NCBI GenBank assembly: GCA_000231825.2
Contig: JH720295.1
Span: forward strand, 1,647,755 to 1,711,754
DNA length: 64,000 bases
Source of the DNA: Tetrahymena elliotti 4EA
Lineage: Eukaryota > Ciliophora > Oligohymenophorea > Hymenostomatida > Tetrahymenidae
Direction of reading: 5' to 3'
Part shown: in pieces, positions 12,962-24,704 of the stretch
Position numbering within the stretch: position 1 is the stretch's first letter
Layout: each line of letters starts with the position of its first letter
Position numbers and translations under genes: made by a program
The notes under the pieces: model-generated
Told to the model about the DNA's origin: nothing
What the model saw: the letters and a program-made list of their open reading frames with translations, nothing else
Databases searched by the model: none

Positions 12962-13921
12962 TAGAGATATCAAGTTTAATATTAATTTATCTAAAATTTT
13001 AGATAAAATCTAACTAAAAAAATATAGATTGATTGAATAAGTAAATCAAAAAAATAAATATTTCTTTTACAAATTAATAAAGGCATCATCTGCAATAATT
13101 GGTAAAAATTTAATCTTAAAATATAAAATTTAGTTCAATTTGTTTTTCATTCATTGTCTTTATTTTGTATGAATTTATAATTTAAATACATACAGGTTTA
13201 AAATAATTTATAAGAGTTAAAAACAGTAATAATAAATATTTCAATATTTAATTGATAAATTGTGAATTAAAATGATAATTGTTTTAAGAAGTGGAAAGCA
13301 GGCTAATTAATATTCAACCAACTCATCTAATGTGATAATCAATCAGTAATAATTTCTTGAAAATGTATCCCTTTTTTTGCATCTAATCCACATTTATCAA
13401 TTATCGTATGAATCAAATGAGCTATTATTTCTTGAAAATTAAATATTTTAGTTTTAGAGATATTGGTAATTGTTAATTAATTTAGTGATGATAATACCAA
13501 AAACATTTGAGAAGTGAAATATCATGCTTATCTAAATTTATTATTTATTACTGAAGGATAAATTTTTATAGAAATTAGATTGATTAGGATGGTTTTAGTT
13601 AAATATAAAAAATTTGAATATTTTTGATGGATAAATGAATAAAAAATATAAAATATCAAGTTACATATAAAACAAGTCATTTAATATGAGTTAGTAAATA
13701 TTTTTAGTGTAAGTAAATTTTTTTAATTTAAGGAAATAATCATTCATTTATTCATCTAATCATTGTTGATTGATTATATATTATTAAATTCATATTTTTT
13801 GGTTCAGTCAATAAGTAAAAAATTAATTTTATTTGTGATTATTGAATACTTTTATCTGTTTTCAGGTTAAAGACAAAAGTTATTAATGTGGCCTTTAAAA
13901 TGTATCAAGTTAAATCATTTT
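12962..13921. other. Spacer between the two MATE genes
   Basis: About 960 bp of mostly AT-rich DNA. Its only coding-like patch is the short minus-strand frame at 13339-13506, listed separately. It should contain the promoter of MATE gene 1. Confidence 0.45.
13339..13506 (-). CDS. Possible small ORF, 55 aa
   Basis: The frame begins MFLVLSSLNQL, continues through FNFQEIIAHLIHTIIDKCG and ends HFQEIITD before TGA. It is less AT-rich than its surroundings and reads like real protein, but 56 codons without TGA is not rare by chance in DNA this AT-rich. Two similar FQEII motifs lie within it. No homologue is recognised. It may be a small gene, a gene remnant or chance. Confidence 0.28.
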
Positions 13922-16580
13922 TCAATTTTATACGTGCTTAATTTCTTTCATTTCTATTTCTACTGTTTTTGCTGCTAAAGCTTCTAATTCAGCTTAAGAA
14001 ATTTCTTCACCTTTAATTGGAAGAAGGGGTTAAGCATTAGCTTCTTCTAACATCATGAGCTCCATATTACGTTTTTCATCTCTTTCAATATTTTCTTAAA
14101 TAATTTACAAGAGATGATTCCAATCTGATCTAGTAATGCACCAAATTTGAGCGCTAGTGGTAACAATCATACCAAACATGATTCCAATCCAAATACCAGT
14201 GATACCCATATTGAAAGTGAAACCAAGGAAGTAAGCTATAATCTGTCCAATTACCAAATAAGAAACAACAAATGAGGCAGCAGCAAAATTTTACTTTCCT
14301 ATACCTCTGGTTACTCCTGTAACTCCTGCTAGAAGAGCATCAAGGATCATACAAATTTAGAAAAGAGTAAATGATTCACCTAGAGAAATTTAGGTAGGAA
14401 TGTCAATACTAAACCAAGTAACATAAGAATCCTTCATTAAACTAAATGGTAACTAAGTAAGAATAAGGAAGGAACAAATGATCATAATACCTTATTTAGA
14501 GAAATCAAGAGCTTTTTCAATACATTTGTTACCCATTTCATTTCCTACATAAGTAGTAATTGCAATTGATACTCCATAACCAAATTAGTAGTAAACAGTA
14601 TTTATGTTGTTCATAATAACGTGAGCATTAAATTGATCATCTGGTAAGTTAGAAGCTTATAATGTAAATAATTCATAACTGAACCATTCAAGAGTCAACA
14701 AACTACCTATGGGTATAGCAAATTTCAAAAAGCTTCCCCATTCTTAGAATGCAAGTTTTGTAATTTAAATTGAACAACGTTCATTGATTCTATTTTTAAC
14801 GACTAAATAATAAACAATAGAAAGATTCATTGCTTCAGTAATAATACGAGCAATAGCAGCACCTTTAATACTGAGATCAAGCTCAGAGATGAAAAGCCAA
14901 TTCCAGAAAAAGGAAGAAATAGCTGTTATTGTTACAGTAATTAAAGGTAAACTATATTCATTTTAAGCAGTCAAGAATCCTTTAAAAATATTATAAATTC
15001 CACTAAAGTAAAAAGCAGGAATTCCCCAACGGCAATAATCAGATGCATATCTACCAAGAGCTTCTTTTCCGCTAACAAAAGTAATAATATCATCAGACAT
15101 CAACATCAAAAATATAATTGGAATCATAGCAGTTGTAGCTATTGCAAAACCTCTTTAAAATATTACACCTGTCATCTTATACCTTTTTATTAAAATAATA
15201 TTTTAAAAAATGTCATTTCATACTAATAAAGTTAATATTTTAAAAACTCAAGCACATTTTATGAACTCTTAAAAATTGATTTGAAACATCATTTATCATT
15301 CATTAAATAAATTGAAAAATAGGTGATTGGTTATCTCAATTCTTTTAAAACGAATAAAATTTCTTATAATATAAAATGAATGATTATTTTGATGATTTTT
15401 GTTTGTGATGATCTAATTTAATTTAATAATTTTCCCAAAAAAATGATTAAAAGGTGGTTAATTTTTTAGCAGCTTAATGATGAAAAAATGAATGAATAAT
15501 TTTCTTTATGAATGATTGATTATTCTTTTTCTTTTTTGCAAGCTAATTTTCTTAATAATTTTCTTTTATTAGAAAAATGAATATGATTGATTATTCTAAT
15601 AGATTGACAGATGAAGGATAAAATATGAATCAATAATTTTGTTTAGAAAAATCAATAAAATGCAATTGATTATTTTTATTTCTTTAGATACATTTATTAC
15701 TTTAGCTTTATTTTAGGCTGCAAAAAAAAAAATTAGATTTAGGAGAAAGACTTTTTTATTTGATGGGAAATCAATTTGTGTATAAAAATAATATGAAGCT
15801 TAATAGAATTTATCTCTTTTCATCAAAAATCTAATAAAGAAGAAATTTTTGAGTAAAAGAATTCCTAATTTCGTCAGACAGTTAAATACTTTTCAATGGA
15901 ATGAAACTAAGAATTAACTACTTAACTATTTTGCATTATGAAATTTGTGATTGCTTTTGGGGCTTTTTTAATTGAATTGAGGGGGCCTTATTTATTTATT
16001 CTATGTAAATCAATTATTAAAAGTTATAATTTTAATGGTGCTTGACATTTTTGATAGAATATCAGATATAAATTATTGTTAATTACTTTTGGGCTCCATA
16101 TGCAAAACTTGCTAATGTTTCTACACCGACACCTAAACCACCGAAAAGACCAACAGCGAAGCAGTTAGACCAAACGAGACCCATACCAAAACCACCAGTT
16201 TTTTCTTAATCATCAATTTTACCAATGTAGTAAAGTTAGACGAGGAATGGTATCCATTCTAACATCATAAATAGAGCAGTCTTTAAGGAAGAGTTTAATA
16301 AAACCATAAATTATTCTTATCTCTCTTAAGTACTCAAGAAAGAGAGCTTCAAATAATTAAAAAAGCTTGTGACCTATGTTTCCTATTTGACTGGTTCACG
16401 AGTTTGGTCTAGATGTAGAATTGATCCTGCAACCTAAGCTATTTCTTCAGCATTAAATCTTGTTGTTGCAGGGGTATTTTAATTGTTTGTGGTATTATTG
16501 TTGCTATTATTCTCAGTATTCTTTGATTTATTGCGCTCACTTTTACTTGTGACGTGAATCGTACGATTGTTTTGACTCAT
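13922..16580 (-). CDS. MATE-family transporter 2 (584 aa, 2 exons)
   Basis: Exons are 16580-16087 and 15182-13922. The 904-bp intron (15183-16086) begins GTAATT, and the splice restores AYGAQ-KYKMTGVIF in phase 2, the same place and phase as in MATE gene 1. The start MSQNNRTIHV opens a Ser/Asn/Thr-rich tail of about 100 residues. About 12 hydrophobic segments follow, with MATE hallmarks: MLEWIPFL, GGLGVGVETLASFAYGA, RWGIPAFYFSGIYNIFKGFL, GVTGVTRGIGKQNF and IWIGIMFG. The C-terminal tail is ~60 residues and ends in a Glu/Lys helix. The protein is clearly related to MATE 1 but diverged, and its tails are much shorter. Both are probably secondary transporters in the plasma membrane or a vacuolar membrane. 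Substrate is unknown. Confidence 0.9.
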
Positions 16581-19337
16581 TTCTTTTTTACATTAATTGC
16601 CTATACTCCTATTTTTTGTTACACTCTTTTTTTTAAATTATTTTGAGCTTAATATACTTCTTTTAAAAATTAATTATTTATTTCTTCATTCAATATGTTA
16701 ATTTTTGCCCTCTATTAAAATGTATGAAGACATATATAAATGTCATCAATCATATTTTAATCGTCAAAGAATGAATGAATAAACAAAATAACTTTTACCC
16801 TCTTTTAATATGAAACAAAATATCATTCATGATATTTTAATAAAAAAAGGATTAAATGAATAAACAAATCAATCAATCAAATAACAAATTTGATTGTTTT
16901 CTTTCTACTTTAATTTAAAAATGATAAGAAGAAGAGTAAATTTAATCTTAACAAACAAAAAATTTGTTTGGCTGATTGATTGGTTGAGTGAATACATACT
17001 TCTTTACCAAAAAATCTTTCTTTTTTAGAAACTTTTTTAAAATAAACAAACAAATTAATCAATAATCAAATCAATATTTTTGTTAATATACACATACTCA
17101 TGTAAATTTTTTTGTCATGTAATCATTAATTCACATTACATTTCAATAAATCTGAATATTTTTTTTTTAATAATTGTCTATTTTTTATTTATTTTTTCAC
17201 TTTTGTTTTAGTTTTATTTTCTATTTATTTGATTGTTTTATACCCTTTTCTACATTATAAAAATCTCAGATTCTTTATTTTGATCCCATCTAAAATTGAA
17301 ATACCACCTTCATCATTCATATTTATTTGATGTATTTGGATTTAAGAATTATCATTAATAATCATTTATTATCTTGAAAAAGACTACCTAAACTCAAAGA
17401 AAAACCAAACTACTCAAACACAATAAAAATTTCTTTGGATAAATTTAATTTGGTACTATATTTTTGTTTCCAAATAATTGATTTTTAGTATTGCCATTAG
17501 AAAAAAAGAAAGCATATTAAATTAATTATTAACAAATCCAAATAGAAATACATACATTCTTCACCAAAAGAGAAGTTAATTAACCTTACATTTTTAATTT
17601 TTAAATAATATATCAATATATAAGGTTTGTAATGTTTATTCGAAGAGTTTACAGTCATTTAAATATAGAAAAATTAAGTTGACTTAACTTGTTTGTTACA
17701 AAAAATTTCGGAAACACTTTTTTAAAAGATTTAAATGAATGTAACAAAATTAAAACCAGTTTGAATACTTTTATTTTTAATTTACTTCTTTTAATTATGT
17801 TATTCGGGTAGAAGATTTAAAATAAAATGACGTATACTTTCACTTTAATCCCATAATTAATTTTGTACTTCTTCTTTACTGTCCATGATTAGTAAATGTT
17901 TAAAAGTACATTTTTTTATCTTAATCATTACAAAAAAATGATTAATTTTAGATTGAGGATAGAAAATTAAAATATTTTTGAGTCATGAAACTTCTTAAAT
18001 TAAAATCTGATTGGTACTTTTTTGATTATTTGTATTTTTTTTACATATTCAAAAAATTAGATTATCAAAAGATCTCCTTTTCAATTAAATCAATTTTTTT
18101 ACTTTTTTAATTTATTTTTCTACTTTAATTTGTTGAAGTTACAAAATTATATTTTGCCTTTAAAAATAATTTCAAAAATCAAATCAAATTTTTAAAATAA
18201 ATAAATTATTTTTTTTAAGAGTAAATAAATTAAATAACTATTTTAATAAAAAATAAATATATTATTTTATACAGCAATAATTGGTACACCAAAAAATAAA
18301 TTTGGATCATAATAATAATTATGAATATCCCTTAAAATAGCAAATTCCTAAATAAGTTGTTTCATAGACTAAATAAATAAATTAGATAAGGGATTTTTTA
18401 ATAAAAATACCTCAATTGAAATCTTTTAAAAAATTAAAATGAAAAATTCAATATTACAATCAGAAATTTGAGATTTAATGCTAATTCATTATTTCCATTT
18501 TCTTAACGAAGAATTTTCAGAAAATGGGTGAAAAATTAAAATTTACAAAATTTTTTTGAAATGTAGAATATTTTTTGAAAAGAAATTAATTAATGTTTAA
18601 ATAATGTTTTCTTTCTTTTTAAAATATAAATTTTTTAATTTTTTCTTATGAAAATCTCTTACAAAATTTGAATTTTTAATTTTAAGGTTTAAAGAAATCA
18701 TAAAATCAAAGAATAGTTAATTTTTGAAAAATCTTTGATTTAATTAAAATTTACAATTCTAATTTATTATTTAACTATTTATGAGTAAATTTGGATAGAG
18801 ATATATTTTTTTTGAATTACAATCAAAATGTATTCTAATAAAAAACAATTTTCAACTGCAAATTCAGGAATTGCTTTTTAATATTAAAAAGCTTTTTTAA
18901 AATTATTATTTTTTACATTTTTAATTTAAGAGTTTTTCAAAAATTATTCTTTATCAATTATTTTTCAATAGATAGAAAACATTTATATAAAAAAATTAAA
19001 TTTTAATTAATTTTAATATAAAATTAGTTGGCTTAATATTTCCTTTTGTTAAATACTTTAGAGATACGGAATTAGGTATCTAACTATTGACTTGTTTGTG
19101 AAAATATTAGGTTTTTACTTATAATTAAAACCTCAGTTTGCTTGATTACTAAATAATTATAAATACGAATCCTGATCATTCAAGACTTTATAGTAAATTA
19201 TTTACCCATACATTATAAAGGATTGTATTAAATTTATGTATTTTTTGCTTTATTAAAGGCAATTCAAAGAGTAATTATCATGATCATTTGCATATAATTT
19301 AATTTATAAAAGAAATTAAGACAAAAAGCCCTTTTCT
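16581..19337. other. Gene-poor AT-rich spacer
   Basis: A 2.75-kb stretch in which I see no supportable gene on either strand. It is dominated by A/T runs and short poly-purine and poly-pyrimidine tracts. It separates the divergent MATE 2 (minus) and lipase (plus) genes and so must hold both promoters. No conserved motif was identified. Confidence 0.45.
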
Positions 19338-21191
19338 ATGAAAATTTAAGTAAGCTCAATTCTTCTTTTAGTTTTAGTTTTAAGCCAAGCTTAAAGCTAG
19401 AAATTAACTGATGAAGAAATAAAAAAATTAGCTAACAGTTCCTTTGTTGAAATTTGCCAAAAGTATAATTACCCTGTTGAAACTCACAAAATTACTACTG
19501 AAGATGGATACATTTTGACATTCTAGCGTATTCAAAGACCAGGAACAAAAATTGTTTCTAACTTACCTGTTGTTTATCTCTAACATGGTTTAGTTGATTC
19601 TAGTTTTGATTTTATCATCAACGAAGTTGCTAAAGTAAGCAATTCTTTTCTATAGCCTTTTGCGTTTATATATTATGTTAATTATAGGCACCTGGTTTCA
19701 TTCTTGCCAATTAAGGTTTCGATGTATGGCTAGGTAATTCAAGAGGTAATGACCAATCTTTAGAACACGTCTCTCTTAATTGGTAGACTGATGCAGCTTA
19801 CTGGGATTTTTCATGGTAAGAAATGAGTAAGTATGACCTCCCTGCTGCTTTTAGTTATATTGCTTAATAAACCTAAGCAGAAAAGATTGACTATATTGGC
19901 CATTCTCAAGGTATTTTTTTTTAAGAAAATTGAAAGAAAGCTTAAATATATAAAAATCTTTTCAATAATCAAAAGGTACTTCTATTATGTTTGCCTCTTT
20001 AGCTGAAAAAGATCCTATTGTCAGCAAATATCTTGGCAAATTTATTGCTATGGGTCCTGTAGCTTTTGTAAATCATGCAGATGCCTAATTCATTGATTTA
20101 ATTAAGAAAGTTTAGTTGACCACTCTTCTTAAAAAATTCAATATTAACTATGTCATGATGCCTAACTAGGTAAAAAAATTATATACTTTCAAATATAAAA
20201 CTAGCAAAATCATTGAATTTAATTACATTTTTGGTTCAAAGAGAGTTTTAATAAAGATTTTTATGAAATCATAAAAAACATGAGAAATATTCTAATTATA
20301 ATTATTGAAAGAAGCTCTTTAGAGAAAGCTTTTTCTTGTTTTGGTTTGTGGATTTAGGAAGAAAAATTCTTGAGATTCCTAATTATTGATAAATGATTCA
20401 ATAAATACTAAAATGATGCATCTGAAATTTAATACTTTAGTTACAGTGCTTTAAATATTAAATATACTTTACTAAATTACCACTAATTTTTTCTGATCAT
20501 AAAATTAAATTATTTTTAATTATGTAATGCAAACAAAATTAATTTTAATACACTTAATTAAAATGAATTTATCAAAGAGTTTTCATTCATTTTTTTGATT
20601 ATTTTAAAATTAATTTTCATATTGAAAAATTTAATAGAAAGTTAACTCATTCGTTGAATTGGTCTGTGGATTCTTCCCTAGTTTTTGTGGTTTGTTTGAT
20701 CAAGCTTTAGCTAATTTCAATCCCGAAACTGATAACTTAGAAAGATTCAAAGTCATCCTTGGTCACTACCCTACCAGTACTAGTGTAAGTATTATCAAAT
20801 TAAAGATTCGTATTAAGTTTTTTGTTTATTTATAAAGGCAAAAACTATTGAACATTGGTAATAAATGCTTAGAAATAAGAAAGATGGTACCATGAAAAAA
20901 TTCGATTATGGAATGTTTGGAAATTTGAAGAAATATTACTCTGTCAGTGCTCCTACTTATGATATTAGTAGTATTACTTAGAAAATCTATTTAGTTGCAG
21001 GTGCTAATGACAGAATTGCTGATATTTAAGATGCTACCATATTACATAAGCAATTGTAAAATTCTGATATGTATGTCATCAATGGTGGTCATGGTACATT
21101 CATGTGGGCTAGAGATATCTCTTTCTTCTACTAGATTGTTACTCCTATTTTACATAACTAAACTCCTTTAGTTCCTCCTTATTCTGCTTGA
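19338..21191 (+). CDS. Secreted acid-lipase-like hydrolase (404 aa, 5 exons)
   Basis: An alpha/beta-hydrolase of the lysosomal acid/gastric lipase family, which hydrolyses triglycerides or sterol esters. Exons are 19338-19634, 19688-19910, 19976-20169, 20638-20784 and 20838-21191. Introns begin GTAAGC, GTATTT, GTAAAA, GTAAGT and end AG, and phases are consistent. A signal peptide (MKIQVSSILLLVLVL) is followed by the lipase-associated region with ICQKYNYPVETHKITTEDGY. The oxyanion motif YLQHGLVDSS and the DVWLGNSRGN block follow. The nucleophile is GHSQG, whose last glycine codon is split by intron 2. The catalytic Asp is in VAGANDRIAD and the His in NGGHGTFMW. All catalytic residues are present, so an active secreted or phagolysosomal enzyme is likely. 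Confidence 0.92.
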
Positions 21192-21438
21192 GAGATAAAA
21201 AGAAATGTATCTTAAAAAGAAATAAGAATCTTTATAATAAATATTATAACAAAATATAGCTATTATATATATTGTTTACTTTCATAAAAAAGCTTTTCAT
21301 AAATTAGATATTAATATATTAAAAATATATTTTTCCAAATTAATGTTTTTGAGAGATTTTGAAAATAAAAAGAAGAGTTAGTTAAAAGTTTTACATTTTA
21401 TGAAAATATAAATAAAATAGTTATTTATTATTGTTTTG

Positions 21439-22871
21439 TCAAATATCTTTTACTTTCTTTTATTTTATTAGAATTTTAGGGATTCTCTTTAAGAAATATC
21501 CAACAGTAGCTAAGACAGCTAATAAAATAAGACCATAAAAAATTTTTTAAACTAAAGTTAATTTTCTTTAACTGATAAAATCTCCATTTGTTTCACAAAC
21601 AACATAGTTCCATTAAGCACCTGCAATTTAAGTTTTATTCCAAGTTCCTACATCCATTTGAACCTCTTATTTCTTTATTTGCACATTTTTAACTGCTAAA
21701 TTAAATTCTGCATTATTTCTCTAATAATTTTTAATATCATATCCTACAAACCCAGTATAAATGAAATCAGGTCTGAAATTCTTGCTGTTCTCATGTTAGA
21801 TAGGGAAATTGTAATGCATATGACGGAAATCTTTATCATCATACAAATGAATTTGGTTCCATGGATGAGGCTTAAACTATATTTTTATTTTTTTAATTTT
21901 TATTTTACATTTTTGTTTCCTTTCATAAGAAATAAATTGTAAATAATAAATTCTAAAATCTAATTGAGTGTTTTTGATTTGATTAAATATAAAAAATAAA
22001 TTGAATAAGTGCTATTATAAATTACCTTATGGAATTCTTCATCCCATACATACTATCTTCCTGTTTTTTATATGCATTCATCTTGATAATAAGTCTATTC
22101 GTTTTATTTAAATAATTTCATTTATTGTTTAGGAAGATGAATAATAAATAATATTTTTACCAATATTGCAAACTTATAATATGTTAATTCAGTATGATGC
22201 CATGCTAAAGCTTATAAAGTAAAAGAAAAGGGAGAAGCATCAGTGTAGTTAGCACTAACTAATCTTTCGATTCCATCATTTGCTGCTCCAATAACAAATA
22301 TAGCTACTCCTTTTTAAATATTTTTAAAAATATTTATTTTTTTATTCATCAATCATTAAAAGATCTTTTTTAAAGATAAATTTAATGCAAGCTAAATATG
22401 AATACCTGGAGTTCTTAAGTATGTTCTTTGGAATCTAACATCTTTAAGCTACATTCTATGCTCATCTCCTGTCTTGAAAAACTCTTTTAAAAATCCAGTG
22501 TCGTATTCTTCTATGTATTAAACTTCTCCAAAAAAATCGCTAGTATCATCAAAAGCCAGCCATTCAACATCAGCTCCAAATTCCATATCTTAAGTCTCTG
22601 TTTCATAAATAATTGAAAATCCTTTATTAGTTACATCTACAACAGTTGCCTTATAATGATTTATCTTTGCCATTGTGAAATGGAATTTAGAAAAGGAAAT
22701 CAAAACATATGGTGTGACATGAGAAGGAAAGTGGACCTTGAACTCAACACTGACTGTCTTTCCTCCTGGACCTTTAATAGGATTTTCTGATAAGGAAGTG
22801 TCTGTACCATAAAGGTGAAGACTTAATACCTATTATAGAATACAAATGAGTAGAATCAATGCTATCTTCAT
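21439..22871 (-). CDS. H-type-lectin-like membrane protein (395 aa, 3 exons)
   Basis: Exons are 22871-22406, 22309-22026 and 21876-21439, and phases agree. The signal peptide (MKIALILLICILQQVLS) is followed by three similar beta-rich modules. The first contains KVHFPSHVTPYVLISFSKFH, VTNKGFSIIYETE and DVEWLAFDD, the second FTLQALAWHHTELTYY, and the third NAEFNLAVKNV and AGAQWNYVVCE. The pattern 'GF.I...T.......W.A' resembles the H-type lectin (discoidin C-terminal) fold, which binds GalNAc-like sugars. A single hydrophobic helix (FYGLILLAVLATVGYFL) near the C-terminus and a short basic tail suggest a type I membrane anchor. A 66-nt segment in exon 2 bounded by GT..AG could be a further, frame-neutral intron. 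The lectin assignment is an inference. Confidence 0.72.
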
Positions 22872-23284
22872 ATGAGTAGATACTAAAACTTATATTTATT
22901 GAATATATATATCTTAATTTATGATAATTAATAATTTATTTATCAAAAAAGTTTAATATTACTGATATCTCAAATCTTTTATTTAAGTTATCAAGCAAGA
23001 AAATAATTAATTCATAGGATCAAGTATTATCCATATCTTTAATTTTTTTCTATTATGTTTTATTTACCAGAAAAGTAAACAACTCAGGCTTAAATTAATT
23101 TAATACAAACCATACCTTTGTTCTTCTTAAATAAAACTTAGATTTTACATCACTAAAAAATAATACCTCACTGGATATTTAGTAAATAAATAATATCCTC
23201 AAATTTATTTTCGTATTTACAAAATGAAACAAGTAGAGCCAGTACTAAAATGAACTAAAATCATATAAAATTCAACCATCAAAC
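22872..23284. other. Intergenic spacer
   Basis: AT-rich DNA upstream of the lectin-like gene, with no structure seen. It could hide a signal-peptide exon for the small plus-strand gene that follows. Confidence 0.35.
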
Positions 23285-23929
23285 ATGAATAGAATTATGA
23301 ATCTAATTTATTCCCAAAATGATTTTAATAGCAATAAGCTAAGAATTTTTGTTCAAAATTATCACTTTGGTTAAATGAAAAAAAATAATTGTTTATTAAT
23401 AACAAATGGTGTATTATGTTTCAAAGGTCATGTCTACAGACAAACTCATCTCTATTTTATAAATGTATTACTTTTTAAAATGATAAGAAATTAAAAGTAG
23501 AAGACTGATAATTAAACATAAATGATAAAAATAATGAAAAATTTAATAAATGAATTATTACAAATTAAATTGTTATTCATATAAAATGAATTAAAAAATA
23601 CTAAAATAAATAAAATTCTTAAATATAAACTTTTTAGAATGAAAAGATCAAGAGCCTAACTAATGAATTTTCAGAAACTTCACATTATACATTTGATATT
23701 GAAAATATTAATATTGTTGTTAGTTCAGGTTTAGAAATGAAATTTTATGTATCAACATTCAGATGAAAAGGCAGATTACATTTTTTCTTATCTCTCCTTA
23801 TTAATAGTTTTAGTAGGTTTCTTGCTTCTCATATTAATTTGTTTAAAAAAGAATGTATTTTAATTTTTTTCCAAAGTTGACTAGTAAAAATAATAAATTT
23901 CCAGAGCTAAGTTAGGTTAAATGATTTGA
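23285..23929 (+). CDS. Tentative small single-pass membrane protein (about 145 aa)
   Basis: Proposed exons are 23285-23464, 23638-23728 and 23763-23929. The first intron (GTATTA..TTTTTAG) is convincing. The second would be only 34 nt with a GTTTAG donor and is doubtful. Exon 1 has coding-like composition with FVQNYHFGQMKK, LCFKGHVYRQTHLYF. Exon 2 contains NEFSETSHYTFDIENINIVV, which looks like a beta-rich ectodomain. The last exon encodes a strong membrane helix (YLSLLIVLVGFLLLILICL) followed by KK and a Gln/Lys-rich tail. No N-terminal signal peptide is seen, so an upstream exon may be missing. No family is recognised. If intron 2 is not used, the membrane segment belongs to a separate ~60-codon frame starting near 23746. 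Confidence 0.42.
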
Positions 23930-24704
23930 TAATATGATTTTGTGTGAAATTGAAATGTATACTTCAAAACTATCTCTTAAGAATTACATGTAGTTATTAT
24001 TTTTTATTATCAAAAAACTACAAAAAAAGTATTTTGTTCTTAAATGAATCATATATGCCAAATGAAACCTTTTGCAAAGAGAAACTCTTAAACTACAAAC
24101 AAAAAAACTTTTTTAGAGAGAAAAAATCCTTTCAATACTCATAACCTTTTAGCTTTTTTGTATTTAATTATTCAAATATTTAACATTTCTTTTGAATTTA
24201 GTTAGAAAAAATTACTATTTTCATTTCTACCAATAAAATCAAATATTTTATAGAATTTTTCTTATTTTTTTTTGTTTTAAAAAACAGAAGAAAATTTCAA
24301 AGAATTTTATCGAAATCTTGATTATTACAATATATTTATTCTCTTAGTGATTTATAATTGAAAGTTAATTATTAATCACAATTATTGTTTATTGGAATAA
24401 GTAGATTAAAGATGAATATCAAAAAAAAAAAGCTGTTTTCACAGTATACTTAAATATAAAATAAATTGATTTAGAATTACTAATTAAAATGCTAAAATAA
24501 ATAGTTTTATTTTTTTTAAAATAGAATTTTAATGGTGATAAATTGCTTTTTTTAAGCAAGTGTGTCTAAATATTAGAAAATAACTGATGTTTTTAAAAAA
24601 ATAATAATCAAAAAGATTTGTTTGATAATTTAAAATCAAAGAATTGGTTGTAAGTAATTATTTTTAATTGAATATATTTAATCTAAGAAATTAAGAATAT
24701 TAAA
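23930..24704. other. Intergenic spacer
   Basis: Very AT-rich, with no gene or repeat supported. It precedes a plus-strand gene and presumably carries its promoter. Confidence 0.45.
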
